From Caldilineaceae bacterium (GTDB lineage: Bacteria; Chloroflexota; Anaerolineae; Caldilineales; Caldilineaceae): DNA of 64,000 bases. The DNA is taken from assembly GCA_022824025.1 (NCBI GenBank), contig JAJEBF010000019.1:53881-117880 (forward strand). The letters run 5' to 3'. Shown here piece after piece: positions 17,659-26,968 of the stretch. The notes under the pieces were generated by a model. It was not told the DNA's origin, ran no database searches, and saw only the letters and a program-made list of their open reading frames with translations. The position numbers were made by a program, and so were the translations under genes. Position 1 is the stretch's first letter. Every line of letters begins with the position of its first letter.

Positions 17659-18822
17659 ATGAAGATCACTGACATTCGCGCCGTGCGCGTCAACTTCCCC
17701 ACACCCGCGCAAAGAACCGAGCCGCGGCGCAAAGGATGGGCGGAGACCGCGGAAGTTGCCAATCCAATGTCCTGGTATCCCAAGGTAAAGCGGCACCGCA
17801 GCCTGTGGACACCCAGCCGCTGGGGACCGGTGTGGTGCAAGGTAACGCTGGAGGACGGCACCTGGGGACTTGGATTGACCGACAATGGGCGGGTTGCCGC
17901 GGCCATTATTGACGACCACATCGCCCCGAATCTAGTCGGCGAAGACGGCTTGGCGATCGAGCGGTTAGCGGACATGATGTTCCGCATGACAAAACCATAC
18001 GGCTCAGTTGGGCTGGCCGCGTACGCGGTGAGCGCTGTGGACCTGGCCCTGTGGGACGCGAAGGGCAAGTTCCTGGACCAGCCGGTTTACAGTCTGCTCG
18101 GCGGCGCGCAGAAGGAGAGGCAGTTCTGTTATTCTACGGGCAATGATCTGGACTGGTACAAGGAGTTGGGATTTCGCGCCTTCAAGCTGGCCTGCCCCTA
18201 CGGCCCCGCGGATGGTCTGGACGGTTTGCGCAAAAATGAACAGATGGTGGCGGAGGCCAGGGATCTGGTCGGCGATGAAGCGGAGTTGATGCTGGACTGT
18301 TGGATGGCCTTCGACATTGAGTATACGGTTCGGCTGGCTGAAACGCTGCGACCCTACCGGCTCAAGTGGATGGAGGAGTGTCTGCTTTCGGAAGATCTGG
18401 ACGGCCATGTTGAGGTGCGCGAGCGCATTCCCTGGCAGACGCTGAGCACCGGCGAACACTGGTATACACACATGCCTTTTCAGTGGGCGCTGCGTCACAA
18501 TGTTGTCGATATTCTGCAACCGGATATCAATTGGGTCGGCGGCCTGACAACTTGCTTGAAGATCGCGGCCGCTGCAGACGCAGCCGGAAAAAAAGTGATC
18601 CTGCACGGGGGAGGACGAAATCCGTTCGGCCAGCACTTTACGCACGCGGTCGCGTGCGTGCCCTGGCTGGAGTACTTTATCGGTTCGGCGCCGGGCGTGC
18701 CACTGATTGAAGCGGCCGGCATCCCCGGCCAGGCTATCGCGGAGGACGGTTGGCTGGTCCCCTCTGATGCGCCAGGTTTCGGGCTTGAAATCCAGGAAGA
18801 GTGGATAGAACCCTATTTCTGA
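17659..18822 (+). CDS. Mandelate racemase/enolase superfamily dehydratase, L-rhamnonate dehydratase-like
   Basis: A 387-residue acid-sugar dehydratase with the enolase capping domain and TIM barrel. Metal ligands fit Asp213 (LMLDCWMAFD), Glu239 (KWMEECL) and Glu266 (STGEHWYT). The catalytic His is probably His316 (ILHGGG). Spacing and neighbouring residues match the rhamnonate dehydratase branch (RhmD), including DILQPDINWVGGLTT. The reaction would be dehydration of an aldonate to the 2-keto-3-deoxy sugar acid. A phytanoyl-CoA dioxygenase and an amidohydrolase follow on the same strand, probably in one operon. The exact acid sugar is uncertain. Confidence 0.87.
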   Translation: MKITDIRAVRVNFPTPAQRTEPRRKGWAETAEVANPMSWYPKVKRHRSLWTPSRWGPVWCKVTLEDGTWGLGLTDNGRVAAAIIDDHIAPNLVGEDGLAIERLADMMFRMTKPYGSVGLAAYAVSAVDLALWDAKGKFLDQPVYSLLGGAQKERQFCYSTGNDLDWYKELGFRAFKLACPYGPADGLDGLRKNEQMVAEARDLVGDEAELMLDCWMAFDIEYTVRLAETLRPYRLKWMEECLLSEDLDGHVEVRERIPWQTLSTGEHWYTHMPFQWALRHNVVDILQPDINWVGGLTTCLKIAAAADAAGKKVILHGGGRNPFGQHFTHAVACVPWLEYFIGSAPGVPLIEAAGIPGQAIAEDGWLVPSDAPGFGLEIQEEWIEPYF

Positions 18823-18886
18823 TTCAATCTGTACGACTGCAAAGATCGCGGCGCGGGCCGATTTTCCCAACCAAAGGAGCATTCAA

Positions 18887-19747
18887 ATGCTGACCCGAAA
18901 ACAGATCGACTTCTATCACGAAAGCGGCTACCTGGGGGTGGATGGCGTTCTTTCGGCTGACGAGGTAGCGGAACTGAGAAGGATAACCGATGAGTTCGTC
19001 CAACTCAGCGCCAGCGTCTCCGAACATACTGACGTGTTTGATCTGGAGCCTGGGCATACCCCGGAGGCGCCGAAGTTGCGCCGACTCAAGGAGCCGGTAT
19101 CCCAACACGAGGTATACCAGAGATTTCTGAACCACCCGCGCATCCTGGATATCGCCGAACAGCTAGTTGGGCCGGGGGTACGAACGAATGGCAACAAACT
19201 GAACATGAAGTCCCCGGAATACGGCAGCCCCGTAGAATGGCACCAGGACTGGGCATTCTATCCACACACGAATGATGATCTGCTGGCTGTCGGCGTCTGC
19301 ATGGATGACATGTTGTACGAGAACGGCTGCCTGCTTGTCATTCCCGGGTCGCACAAAGGCCCCGTCTATTCTCATCATCAGGACGGGCGTTTCGCGGGGG
19401 CCGTGACTGAAGAAGTGCCGGACGCGGACAAAGCGGTTCCTATCGAATTGGAGGCGGGCGGCATTTCGATCCACCATGTGCGGACGCTTCACGCATCGGC
19501 GAAGAACGTCTCCACACGTCCCCGAAGATTGCTCCTGTACCAATATTGCGCCGTGGATGCCTGGCACCTTCAGGGCTACCCGGACTGGCAGGCATATGCA
19601 GATTCGGTTTTGCGCGGGGAACCCTGTAACCGTCCCCGGCTGGCCGACGTGCCGGTGCAGATGCCAATGCCCGAGGCATTGCGCGGGGGATCGATATACG
19701 AAACGCAGACCATTCTTGAAAAACCTGTTTTTGCTCGCGCTGCCTAA
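18887..19747 (+). CDS. Phytanoyl-CoA dioxygenase (PhyH) family protein (second copy)
   Basis: A 286-residue Fe(II)/2-oxoglutarate dioxygenase. The metal triad is H119-x-D121 (WHQDWAF) and a distal His in LHAS (His202), with an Arg-rich stretch (RPRRLLLYQY) supplying the 2-oxoglutarate contact. AAAGGAG lies eight bases before the ATG. It sits between the rhamnonate-type dehydratase (64 bases upstream) and an amidohydrolase whose ATG directly follows its stop codon, so the three are very likely cotranscribed. WHQDW followed by the GCLLVIPGSHKG segment is the common form in bacterial PhyH proteins acting on small molecules. The substrate is not known. Confidence 0.88.
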   Translation: MLTRKQIDFYHESGYLGVDGVLSADEVAELRRITDEFVQLSASVSEHTDVFDLEPGHTPEAPKLRRLKEPVSQHEVYQRFLNHPRILDIAEQLVGPGVRTNGNKLNMKSPEYGSPVEWHQDWAFYPHTNDDLLAVGVCMDDMLYENGCLLVIPGSHKGPVYSHHQDGRFAGAVTEEVPDADKAVPIELEAGGISIHHVRTLHASAKNVSTRPRRLLLYQYCAVDAWHLQGYPDWQAYADSVLRGEPCNRPRLADVPVQMPMPEALRGGSIYETQTILEKPVFARAA

Positions 19748-20602
19748 ATGACCATGATTATCGACAGCCATTGTCACGCCTGGGAGCGCTGGCCTTATCA
19801 GCCGCCCGTGCCGGACTTTCACGGGAAAGGCCGGTTTGAGCAGCTGCTGAACGAAATGGACGGCAACGGCGTAGATCAGGCTTTCCTGGTCTGCGCCGGA
19901 ATCGAACACAATCCGAACAACAACGAATACATCGCCCGGATGAGCCGGCTCTACTCCGGGCGCATTCGCCAAGTGGCGGACGTAGACTGTAGTTGGTCGG
20001 AGACATACCACACGCCGGGCGCCGCGGACCGGCTGCGGCAGGCCGCGGCACGCTGGTCGCTGGCTGCCTTCACCCATTACATGAAGAGCGAAGACGACGG
20101 CAGTTGGCTCTTTGGGGAGGATGGGCTGGCCTTCTTCACGACCGCGGTGGAGGAAGGGCTGATCGCCAGCATCGCCTGCGCGCCGCATCACCATGCCGCG
20201 CTGCAGAAGGTTGCAGAGAGGTTTCCTCAGCTGCCGATCCTAATCCATCACATGGGGCATCCGGGCGTCGGTGACAAGGAAAAACTGGCCCAGGTCCTCG
20301 CGTCGGCGCGCTATGCCAATATCGGCGTCAAGGTGTCAGGCTTCTACTACTCTACGCAGCAGGGGTTTTGGGACTTCCCATACATGGATTCGATTCGGGA
20401 AATCGTGCAGCCGCTGTACGACTCGTTTGGTCCTGAGCGGCTCTATTGGGGCTCCGATTATCCCGTCTGCCTGCGTTCCATGACCTACCGGCAGGCCATT
20501 GAGTGCTTTCGCGCCCACTGCGGGTTCATTGACGAGAAGGACCAGGCCCTGATCATGGGGGAGAACCTGCGGCGGCTGCTTGAGTCAGGCGGTGACAGGT
20601 AG
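19748..20602 (+). CDS. Amidohydrolase family 2 (TIM-barrel metal hydrolase)
   Basis: A 284-residue metal-dependent hydrolase of the amidohydrolase-2 type, which includes lactonases and decarboxylases of the ACMSD group. The HxH metal motif is D-S-H-C-H near the N-terminus, with a later His in LPILIHHMGHPG and an Asp in WGSDYP near the end. The gene begins on the base after the preceding stop; two ATG codons three apart are possible starts. In this operon with a sugar-acid dehydratase, hydrolysis of a sugar lactone (as by L-rhamnono- or fucono-lactonase) is the best guess. Its final 18 bases overlap the convergent ABC exporter. Confidence 0.85.
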   Translation: MTMIIDSHCHAWERWPYQPPVPDFHGKGRFEQLLNEMDGNGVDQAFLVCAGIEHNPNNNEYIARMSRLYSGRIRQVADVDCSWSETYHTPGAADRLRQAAARWSLAAFTHYMKSEDDGSWLFGEDGLAFFTTAVEEGLIASIACAPHHHAALQKVAERFPQLPILIHHMGHPGVGDKEKLAQVLASARYANIGVKVSGFYYSTQQGFWDFPYMDSIREIVQPLYDSFGPERLYWGSDYPVCLRSMTYRQAIECFRAHCGFIDEKDQALIMGENLRRLLESGGDR

Positions 20603-22396
20603 AGCGCGGTCGGAGGACTTCCTCAAACGCAGCTGCCGCTCGACGGCAGGCTCCTCCACGTGCAGACGGGATTGGACGAGGTTGAGATGGCGGTAGACTC
20701 CGTCAACCGCCATCAGTTCATCGTGGTTTCCTTGTTCGGCGACTCCTTCATCCTGCAATACGACAATTTGATCGGCGTTTCGGATCGTGGAGAGCCGGTG
20801 CGCGATCATGACCGTTGTTCGGCCTGCCATGAGACGTTCCAGCGCCTCCTGAATCAACTGCTCGGTCTCAGTGTCCACTGAGGAAGTCGCCTCGTCCAGA
20901 ATCAGGATTGGGGCGTCTTTGAGCACAGCGCGCGCGATGGCCAGCCGTTGTTTCTGACCTCCGGATAGCTTAACGCCCCGTTCGCCGATCACGGTGTCAT
21001 AACCTTCCGGCAGCTTGTCGATGAACTCGACCGCGTTGGCAACGCGCGCCGCCTCCTTCATCTCCTCTTCCCCAGCATCGGGCAATCCAAACAGGATGTT
21101 CTCCCTCACAGTTCCGTGGAAGAGGAAGACATCCTGCAGGACGATACTGATCTGCCTGCGCAGACTTTCGATTGTCAGGTCGCGGATGTCGTGTCCGTCG
21201 AGAGTAATTCGTCCTCTATTCACGTCGTAAAAGCGGGGAATGAGGCTGGCCAGGGTACTCTTGCCAACGCCGGTGGGGCCAACCAGGGCGACCACTGACC
21301 CGTGGGGAATATCCAGGTCGATGCCGCGAAGAACCGGTTGGTCCTTCAGGTAGGAGAAGCTGACGTTTTCGAACCGAATGTTGCCCTGGGCCCGGCCCGC
21401 GTACTCCAGGGCGTCCGGTCTGTCGACGATGTCCGGTTCCTCTTCCAAGAGTTCGCTGACCCGCTCCGCCCCTGCCAGCGCCTCCTGAATGGCCTCCCAG
21501 GCGTGACTCAGATGGCGCACCGGCTGGTAGAACAGCTCCAGGTACAGGAAAAACGCGACCAGGTCCTCGATCGGCAGCTCGCCGCCCAATGCCAGTCGGC
21601 CGCCGAAATAGATTACGACAACGACGCCCAGCGCCGACGCGAAATGAACGAACGGCTCGAAGGTCGCCAGAAGCCTGAGCGCTCGCAGGAGCGAACGTTT
21701 GTAGTTTTCAATCCTGACGCCGATGCGCTCGGATTCCATCCGCTCGCGGGTGAACGTCTTGATCTCCCGAATGCCGGACAGATTGTCCTGCAAAATCGCG
21801 TTGAGCTCACCCAACTCAGCCTGGCGCTCTCTAAAGGCAGGGCGCACGTACTTGGCGAAACCTCGCATGGCAATGACGATGAGTGGGATTGGGATCAGAG
21901 TGAGGAGCGTCAGCTGAGCGTTCATAAACAACAGCATGGTGCTGACGCCCACCAGGGTCAGCACGTTTACCAACACATCGGGCACTGCGTGGGCGATCAG
22001 CTTTTCCAGCAAATCCGAGTCATTGACCATGCGCGACATCAGCTGGCCGGTCTGTTTGTCCTCGTAGTAGTGCAACGACAACCGCTGCAGATGCCTGTAA
22101 ATCGCTACCCGCACGTCGGCGACGACGCCCCACCCAGCGACATGGGCCATGTAGCTGCGCAGAAACTCAAGCCCGGCCCGGGCCGCATAGATGGCTAGGG
22201 CCAGAAGAGAAAGGCGGGCGACAAGGCCGGACGCGAGGGCGCCTGAGTCCCCTGTGCGCACAGTAGCAATCAGCTCGCGGATGAACCAGGGCGCAAAAAG
22301 TTGCACCCCCACGAGCAGGATCATGCTGATTACCGTTGTGAGAAGAGGCTTTCGGTAGGGGAGGGTGAACCTGAAGAGCGTTCTGACGAATTGCAT
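20585..22396 (-). CDS. ABC exporter, fused transmembrane and ATPase domains (MsbA/MdlB-like)
   Basis: A 603-residue half-transporter. Six transmembrane helices fill about residues 15-310, followed by a nucleotide-binding domain with Walker A GPTGVGKST (about residue 371), the signature LSGGQKQR (about 476), Walker B ILILDEATSSVD and the switch His in IAHRLST. It works as a dimer, exporting lipids, peptides or drugs. The ATG is unambiguous (MQFVRTLFRFTLPYRK). Its 3' end overlaps the convergent amidohydrolase by 18 bases. A 206-base gap separates it from the upstream M23 peptidase on the same strand, and that gap holds no visible gene. Confidence 0.9.
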   Translation of the reverse strand: MQFVRTLFRFTLPYRKPLLTTVISMILLVGVQLFAPWFIRELIATVRTGDSGALASGLVARLSLLALAIYAARAGLEFLRSYMAHVAGWGVVADVRVAIYRHLQRLSLHYYEDKQTGQLMSRMVNDSDLLEKLIAHAVPDVLVNVLTLVGVSTMLLFMNAQLTLLTLIPIPLIVIAMRGFAKYVRPAFRERQAELGELNAILQDNLSGIREIKTFTRERMESERIGVRIENYKRSLLRALRLLATFEPFVHFASALGVVVVIYFGGRLALGGELPIEDLVAFFLYLELFYQPVRHLSHAWEAIQEALAGAERVSELLEEEPDIVDRPDALEYAGRAQGNIRFENVSFSYLKDQPVLRGIDLDIPHGSVVALVGPTGVGKSTLASLIPRFYDVNRGRITLDGHDIRDLTIESLRRQISIVLQDVFLFHGTVRENILFGLPDAGEEEMKEAARVANAVEFIDKLPEGYDTVIGERGVKLSGGQKQRLAIARAVLKDAPILILDEATSSVDTETEQLIQEALERLMAGRTTVMIAHRLSTIRNADQIVVLQDEGVAEQGNHDELMAVDGVYRHLNLVQSRLHVEEPAVERQLRLRKSSDRALPVTA

Positions 22397-22602
22397 GTGG
22401 ATTTCAGATAACCATTCTTTGGGTTTATTCTCGGCTTGGCGGGCTGGGAGCGGTTGGATATGAAAGAGGGCTATGCGCAGGATGCAACGACTTGGACGGA
22501 ATCGTCTGATCGGGCAGCAGGGCCCGCAAGATCACGGCTGCAGGGGACGGCAACGAACGGTTCCTGAAGTTGCTGAACCCCACCCATTGCCGAAGGAAGG
22601 CG

Positions 22603-24291
22603 CTACTGTTGCGTGCGCAGTTCCACAAATGTCGTTTCCCCATCTTGAACCACGATTTCCTGCCTGACTTCCTCGCCATTCACTGACCCCGTCAGGAGAT
22701 AAACGCCGGCAGGGATATGGCTCAAGGCCCCATTTTCACCCCACGTCGGGTCTGGGCCGATACTTTCCAGTTCGGGATAGGTTTCGATCATGCGGAACCA
22801 ACGGACACCGGACTCTTCGTAGTGGTACAATGACAGTTGAACACCGGGCCAGGTTCGGCCTGCCGCGGAAAGCAGGCGCACCGCGACCGTCCCCGTATAG
22901 GAAGGAGGGCGCATCCACAGAGCGGGATTAACGGTGTGCAGGTAGCTGTTCTGCCCGATTCTGACCTCCAGATGCAGATGGGGGCCGATGGCGATGCCGG
23001 TCATGCCGACCCCGCCCAGATAGTCACCGGCTCCAACCCACTGCCCTTCCTCCACTTCAACGCTGACAAGGTGGCCATAGAGTACGAAGACGTCCTGTTC
23101 GCCGCGGGGCGTCGCCAGCTTGCGATCGAGACGAATCACAACCGAGTTGCCGTAGAAATCGTTGTACGGACCCAGCAGCTCAGGGTTGTCCGGCCCGGCG
23201 TGAACAATTTCCCCTGAGGCCGTTGCGAGAACCGGCGTGCCAATCGGATTGCCGATGTCGACGCCATGATGAATACGATACCGGCCGCCCCCTGTGCTGC
23301 CAAACTGATAGCCCGGACTGTACATCTGATTGAATCCTCCGGGAAAGGGAGGTTCGAGCCAGAAATGTTCTCCGCTCAAAGAGTTGGGCGGTTCGAAGGA
23401 GGGCCAGAGGCTGCCGGGCCCGCTTGGGCTACGGGGCGCGATGCCCGTGTCCGCGCCGACATCGACCTGAATGGACAGTGATTCCCGCGCCTTGTCAATC
23501 TCGGCGCGTAACACATTGAGCTCGCCCATGGGCGGCCTGGAGGCAAAACGGGAAAGCAGGGCCTGCGAGGGCACGGGTGTGCTCAAGGCGCCAGGTCGCC
23601 CTTCCCCCAACCGCGGCATTGGCGGTCGTGAGACGAACTCATCACGAAATGTCGGGTTGAGCTCGTCTCGGTATGGCCCTTGCAGGAACAGGCTGCCCAT
23701 ATCTGGCAGGGGAAGGACGGGTGGATTCTGGAGATAAATTGGATCGATGCTTGCCGATATGTCCTGCGTCTCGGAAACATTCGCCAGAGAAGCCTGCAGA
23801 GTGGAATTGGCCGTTCCCGACCCGGAGCCGGCAGCCTCATCACTGGGAACATTAACCTGCACGAGCGGCGCCTGCTCTATGGTCGGCCGTTCCGCGGCAT
23901 TTGCGATCGACGCCGGTAACAGTTTCAAGACGCGTGTTGAACTGGCAACTGAAGCGGATTGCGGCTCTTCCTTCCGCGCTTCCAAGACGCCCTGAACAAG
24001 GGCGGAGGTGGGAGCCGGCACGGGCACCGGAACGGGCCTGAGCGCCTGAGAAGCTACGGGGGCCGCGAGGCGGCGAGGAAGATACAGGCAGCCGACAAGA
24101 ACGACCGTCAGGGCTACGGCAAACGGGGACCGCAGAGGAGAGCGCGGACGCCGCATGCGTCCCGGCCGCGGTCCGCCGGCGGGCGCCTCGGCTGTCTGGA
24201 GCTCCTGCGGTTGTGCTAAAATGACGATACGAATGCGGCGCAGAAACCGCTTCCACCGACTCGGCCTGGGCTGATGAATGCTTCCGTCCAT
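22603..24291 (-). CDS. M23 (LytM-like) peptidoglycan endopeptidase, membrane-anchored
   Basis: A 562-residue protein. A basic N-terminus (RWKRFLRRIRI) leads to one transmembrane helix (AVALTVVLVGCLYL), a long Pro/Ser/Ala-rich linker, then an M23 domain with zinc motif HHGVDIG and the catalytic HLHLE in GPHLHLEVR. A C-terminal beta-rich domain of about 100 residues follows. All M23 ligands seem present, so it may cleave cell-wall peptides, or act as a divisome activator. The ATG at 24291 is preferred: it gives a divergent gap to trmD. A longer frame from 24435 would overlap trmD by 87 bases. Confidence 0.83.
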   Translation of the reverse strand: MDGSIHQPRPSRWKRFLRRIRIVILAQPQELQTAEAPAGGPRPGRMRRPRSPLRSPFAVALTVVLVGCLYLPRRLAAPVASQALRPVPVPVPAPTSALVQGVLEARKEEPQSASVASSTRVLKLLPASIANAAERPTIEQAPLVQVNVPSDEAAGSGSGTANSTLQASLANVSETQDISASIDPIYLQNPPVLPLPDMGSLFLQGPYRDELNPTFRDEFVSRPPMPRLGEGRPGALSTPVPSQALLSRFASRPPMGELNVLRAEIDKARESLSIQVDVGADTGIAPRSPSGPGSLWPSFEPPNSLSGEHFWLEPPFPGGFNQMYSPGYQFGSTGGGRYRIHHGVDIGNPIGTPVLATASGEIVHAGPDNPELLGPYNDFYGNSVVIRLDRKLATPRGEQDVFVLYGHLVSVEVEEGQWVGAGDYLGGVGMTGIAIGPHLHLEVRIGQNSYLHTVNPALWMRPPSYTGTVAVRLLSAAGRTWPGVQLSLYHYEESGVRWFRMIETYPELESIGPDPTWGENGALSHIPAGVYLLTGSVNGEEVRQEIVVQDGETTFVELRTQQ

Positions 24292-24348
24292 CACAGAATC
24301 CGCCAGCCGACGGAAGTATGCCAGACCCAGAGCGGTTAAGAGAAAATC

Positions 24349-25293
24349 ATGGCCCAAGGTAAGGTGCTGGAGCAGCGAACGGATGACGAGATCGACAAGG
24401 CCTGTGTTCAAGAGGAGGCTCCTGACGCCATCCACTTCGATGTTTTCACTCTGTTTCCGTCGATGTTTACAGGCCCTCTTTCCGAGAGCATTCTGGCCCG
24501 AGCGCAGAAGAAAGACATTCTAACAATTACGCTCCACAATATTCGTGACTATGCAACAGATCGCCATCATACCTGTGACGGCTATCCATACGGCGGCGGC
24601 GGAGGCATGGTCATGCGCCCCGAACCGGTTGCGCGCGCGGTCGAGACGGTCCTGAACCGGCCGCAAGGCTGGCAGTTGCCAGAAGCGTCAGCCCATTTCG
24701 ACTTGCCCGCCTGGGAACCTGACAAGCCGCCCGTTGCGGGACATCCCGCCCCGGTTGTACTCCTGACGCCCCAAGGGCGCCGCTTCAACCAGGATGTGGC
24801 CGCAGAACTCAGCAAACACAGCCGGCTCGCGCTCGTGTGCGGAAGATATGAAGGCGTTGACGAGCGGATTCGAACACAGTTGATCACGGATGAACTCAGT
24901 ATAGGAGACTTTGTCCTCAGCGGAGGCGAATTTGCCGCCCTGGCCATAATCGATGCCGTGACTCGTTTGCTGCCCGGCGTTTTGGGCCATGAAACCGGCG
25001 CGTACAATGACAGCTTTTCCGACGGACTGTCCGGCATCCTTGAAGGCCCGCAGTTTACCCGTCCTCCCGAATTCCGAGGGGAGAGCGTGCCGGAGGTTCT
25101 GACCAGCGGACACCATGCAAATGTACAGCGGTGGCGAAGGCAACAGTCACTCTTGCGTACCCTGGAACGACGGCCCGACTTGCTGGCGCTGGCGTGCGAA
25201 ACGGGTCGCTTAACGCCCGAAGACCTTCTGTTTCTCTCCCGCCAGGGGTGGCGCCCCCCAGGCAGTTCAGACGACCCGCTGCCCAACGGCTGA
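24349..25293 (+). CDS. trmD: tRNA (guanine-37-N1)-methyltransferase
   Basis: A 314-residue SPOUT-fold methyltransferase that makes m1G37 in tRNAs with the CCN, CUN and CGG anticodon families. Hallmark segments are [28 protein letters not shown], the AdoMet-binding knot with [10 protein letters not shown] and [12 protein letters not shown], and the C-terminal [20 protein letters not shown] stretch. The usual TrmD begins at HFDVFT, so this one has an N-terminal extension of about 27 residues. No internal ATG offers a shorter start. It is divergent from the M23 peptidase. No rimM, rpsP or rplS neighbour is present, unlike the common trmD operon. Confidence 0.95.
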   Translation: MAQGKVLEQRTDDEIDKACVQEEAPDAIHFDVFTLFPSMFTGPLSESILARAQKKDILTITLHNIRDYATDRHHTCDGYPYGGGGGMVMRPEPVARAVETVLNRPQGWQLPEASAHFDLPAWEPDKPPVAGHPAPVVLLTPQGRRFNQDVAAELSKHSRLALVCGRYEGVDERIRTQLITDELSIGDFVLSGGEFAALAIIDAVTRLLPGVLGHETGAYNDSFSDGLSGILEGPQFTRPPEFRGESVPEVLTSGHHANVQRWRRQQSLLRTLERRPDLLALACETGRLTPEDLLFLSRQGWRPPGSSDDPLPNG

Positions 25294-25766
25294 TGCAGGT
25301 GTGTTCGTTGCTGCGCCTTCAACCTGTGTTGGCGCAACCTCTCTCGCGTCTGACTGTTTTTGGACACCTCAAAACATGCCAGAAAGTTGACCTGTCTGAG
25401 GGCAGGGCCATTGTACCACCGCGGATCGGCCAATTCCAAACGTTATTCGCACCCAACATTTGGGCAGAATGTCTACGAATGAAACTCTAAAGATACGGAA
25501 CGCGGGCGAAGCGGCAATTTGGCCCAAATCGAGCGCGAAATAGAGAGGTAGACAGATTGGAACATAAGGGGCATACTAGGGGCCAACGGGTACCATTCAA
25601 CACTGAAAGCCGCAGTTGGCGCTGAACGTGAGCGAGGAAACAGTTCGATGGCGTAGCAAAAAGGGCAGGCCGGATTCCAAAGCCTCAATTTCTGTGGATT
25701 TCCAAACTGTTCGGTCCTGATGCGCGGTTGGCAGTAGGGTAGAGCATGGGTCGGGGGGCCAATCAA
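25294..25766. other. 473-base spacer between trmD and the RRM protein
   Basis: No gene is supported. Just after trmD an imperfect hairpin (GTTGCTGCGCC with GGCGCAAC, 25308-25339) precedes a T5 run near 25361 and might be a weak terminator. The rest is AT-richer and is probably a long 5' leader for the RNA-binding protein, as is usual for cold-responsive RRM genes, but no known riboswitch pattern was recognised. Confidence 0.4.
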
Positions 25767-26066
25767 ATGTCGAAACGAATTTACGTGGGCAACTTGCCCT
25801 ACTCAGCGACTGAGGAGGAAGTACGGGATCTGTTCTCGCAGCATGGTGACATCATCAGCGTCGCAATGATCACGGATCGGGAGACTGGTCGATTTCGCGG
25901 GTTCTGTTTCGTTGAAATGGATGATGACGCGGCGGATGCGGCGATAGCGGCCCTGAATGACCAGGAAATGGGGGGGCGCGCCCTTAGGGTGAATGAAGCG
26001 CGCCCGCGTGAGGATCGCGGGGGACAGGGAGGCGGATACCGAGATCGGGGCAGCGACCGCTGGTAG
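25767..26066 (+). CDS. Small RRM-domain RNA-binding protein
   Basis: A 99-residue single RNA-recognition-motif protein. RNP2 is IYVGNLPY near the N-terminus and RNP1 is RGFCFVEM, spaced as in cyanobacterial and Chloroflexota Rbp proteins. A short Gly/Arg-rich tail (GGQGGGYRDRG) follows and probably adds unspecific RNA affinity. The ATG at 25767 gives the family's MSKRIYVGNL start. An ATG seven codons earlier is less likely. Such proteins often act as cold-shock RNA chaperones. It is monocistronic, followed by a hairpin terminator. Confidence 0.9.
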   Translation: MSKRIYVGNLPYSATEEEVRDLFSQHGDIISVAMITDRETGRFRGFCFVEMDDDAADAAIAALNDQEMGGRALRVNEARPREDRGGQGGGYRDRGSDRW

Positions 26067-26103
26067 CGAACAGAGCCGCTCACGTCCACCCTTCGCACTT
26101 TTG

Positions 26104-26131
26104 GCCGCCTCTATTTACGCCCAGAGGCGGC
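26104..26131 (+). terminator. Hairpin terminator after the RRM gene
   Basis: A perfect 9-base stem (GCCGCCTCT with AGAGGCGGC) with a 10-base loop lies 38 bases after the stop codon. The following sequence is only moderately T-rich (TCTGTATTTCT), so termination efficiency is uncertain. Confidence 0.6.
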
Positions 26132-26217
26132 TCTGTATTTCTGCGTAATTTCTGCGCAGGGCCGCCGCTGTTCATCCCCCTGTGAAACAGCGCGCGCCGC
26201 AAGCGGGACAGTTCCAC

Positions 26218-26868
26218 ATGGACATACATCTTCGCCTGGCAACCGCCGAGGATGCGGCTGGCATCCGGGCAATCTATGCGCCCATCGTGCGCGACACGCC
26301 AATCTCTTTTGAATTGAACCCGCCGTCGAGAGAAGAGGTCGCGGCCCGCGTGCGCAAAACATTGACGCAGTATCCCTGGCTCGTCTGCGCCTGTGGCGGA
26401 CAGTCGCTGGGGTATGCATACGCGGGCGCGCACAGCGAGCGAGCTGCTTACCGTTGGTCGGTAAACGTGTCGGTGTACGTCCACGCCGGCGCCAGGCGGC
26501 TGGGGGTAGGGGGGATCCTGTATGAAACGCTCTTTGCCATTCTGCGCATGCAGGGGATTTTTCGGGCGTACGCCGGGATCACGCTGCCTAACCCGGCCAG
26601 CGTCGGCCTTCACGAGTCGCTCGGCTTCAGACCTGTGGGAGCGTTTGAGAGAGTCGGTTACAAACTGGGGAGATGGCACGATGTCGGCTACTGGCAACTG
26701 TCGCTGCAGTCGGCGAAGGGAGCCCCCGTAGCGCCCATACCCCTGCCTGAAATGCTGAACGATTCCGCTGTGCAGAAAGTTCTGGCGGCAGGTTCAGAGC
26801 GGCTTCCCAGAGATTGTGGAAGTTTCTCTGAATCGTTCGGTGGCGGAAGTCGGACCGAACTCGGGTAA
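26218..26868 (+). CDS. GNAT N-acetyltransferase, phosphinothricin-acetyltransferase-like
   Basis: A 217-residue GNAT protein. It has the Pat/Bar family pattern: N-terminal RLATAEDAAGIRAIY, then SVYVHAGARRLGVGG as the acetyl-CoA pyrophosphate loop region, then NPASVGLHESLGFRPVG and the C-terminal GRWHDVGYWQL. Relatives acetylate phosphinothricin, methionine sulfoximine or other amino compounds. A C-terminal tail of about 40 residues after the domain is not typical. The ATG at 26218 matches family starts. A GTG at 26182 is also in frame, and neither has a clear ribosome site. Confidence 0.87.
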   Translation: MDIHLRLATAEDAAGIRAIYAPIVRDTPISFELNPPSREEVAARVRKTLTQYPWLVCACGGQSLGYAYAGAHSERAAYRWSVNVSVYVHAGARRLGVGGILYETLFAILRMQGIFRAYAGITLPNPASVGLHESLGFRPVGAFERVGYKLGRWHDVGYWQLSLQSAKGAPVAPIPLPEMLNDSAVQKVLAAGSERLPRDCGSFSESFGGGSRTELG

Positions 26869-26968
26869 ACCGGCGGCGAACCGCATTTTGTCAGGTGAAT
26901 TCTCTCACGACTTTGCTCCAACGCTTGAATAACTGTTAGAATGCCCCTGAAATCTTCTATTTCCCAAG

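Noticed and set aside
25405..25425. GGTGGTAC on the minus strand, part of the T-box consensus
   Set aside because: The flanking CGCG half and a specifier stem are missing, and it lies antisense to the downstream gene.
26913..26942. Promoter TTGCTC, 18 bases, TAGAAT before the FdrA-like gene
   Set aside because: The -35 matches poorly and no other signal supports it. Too weak to list as a feature.
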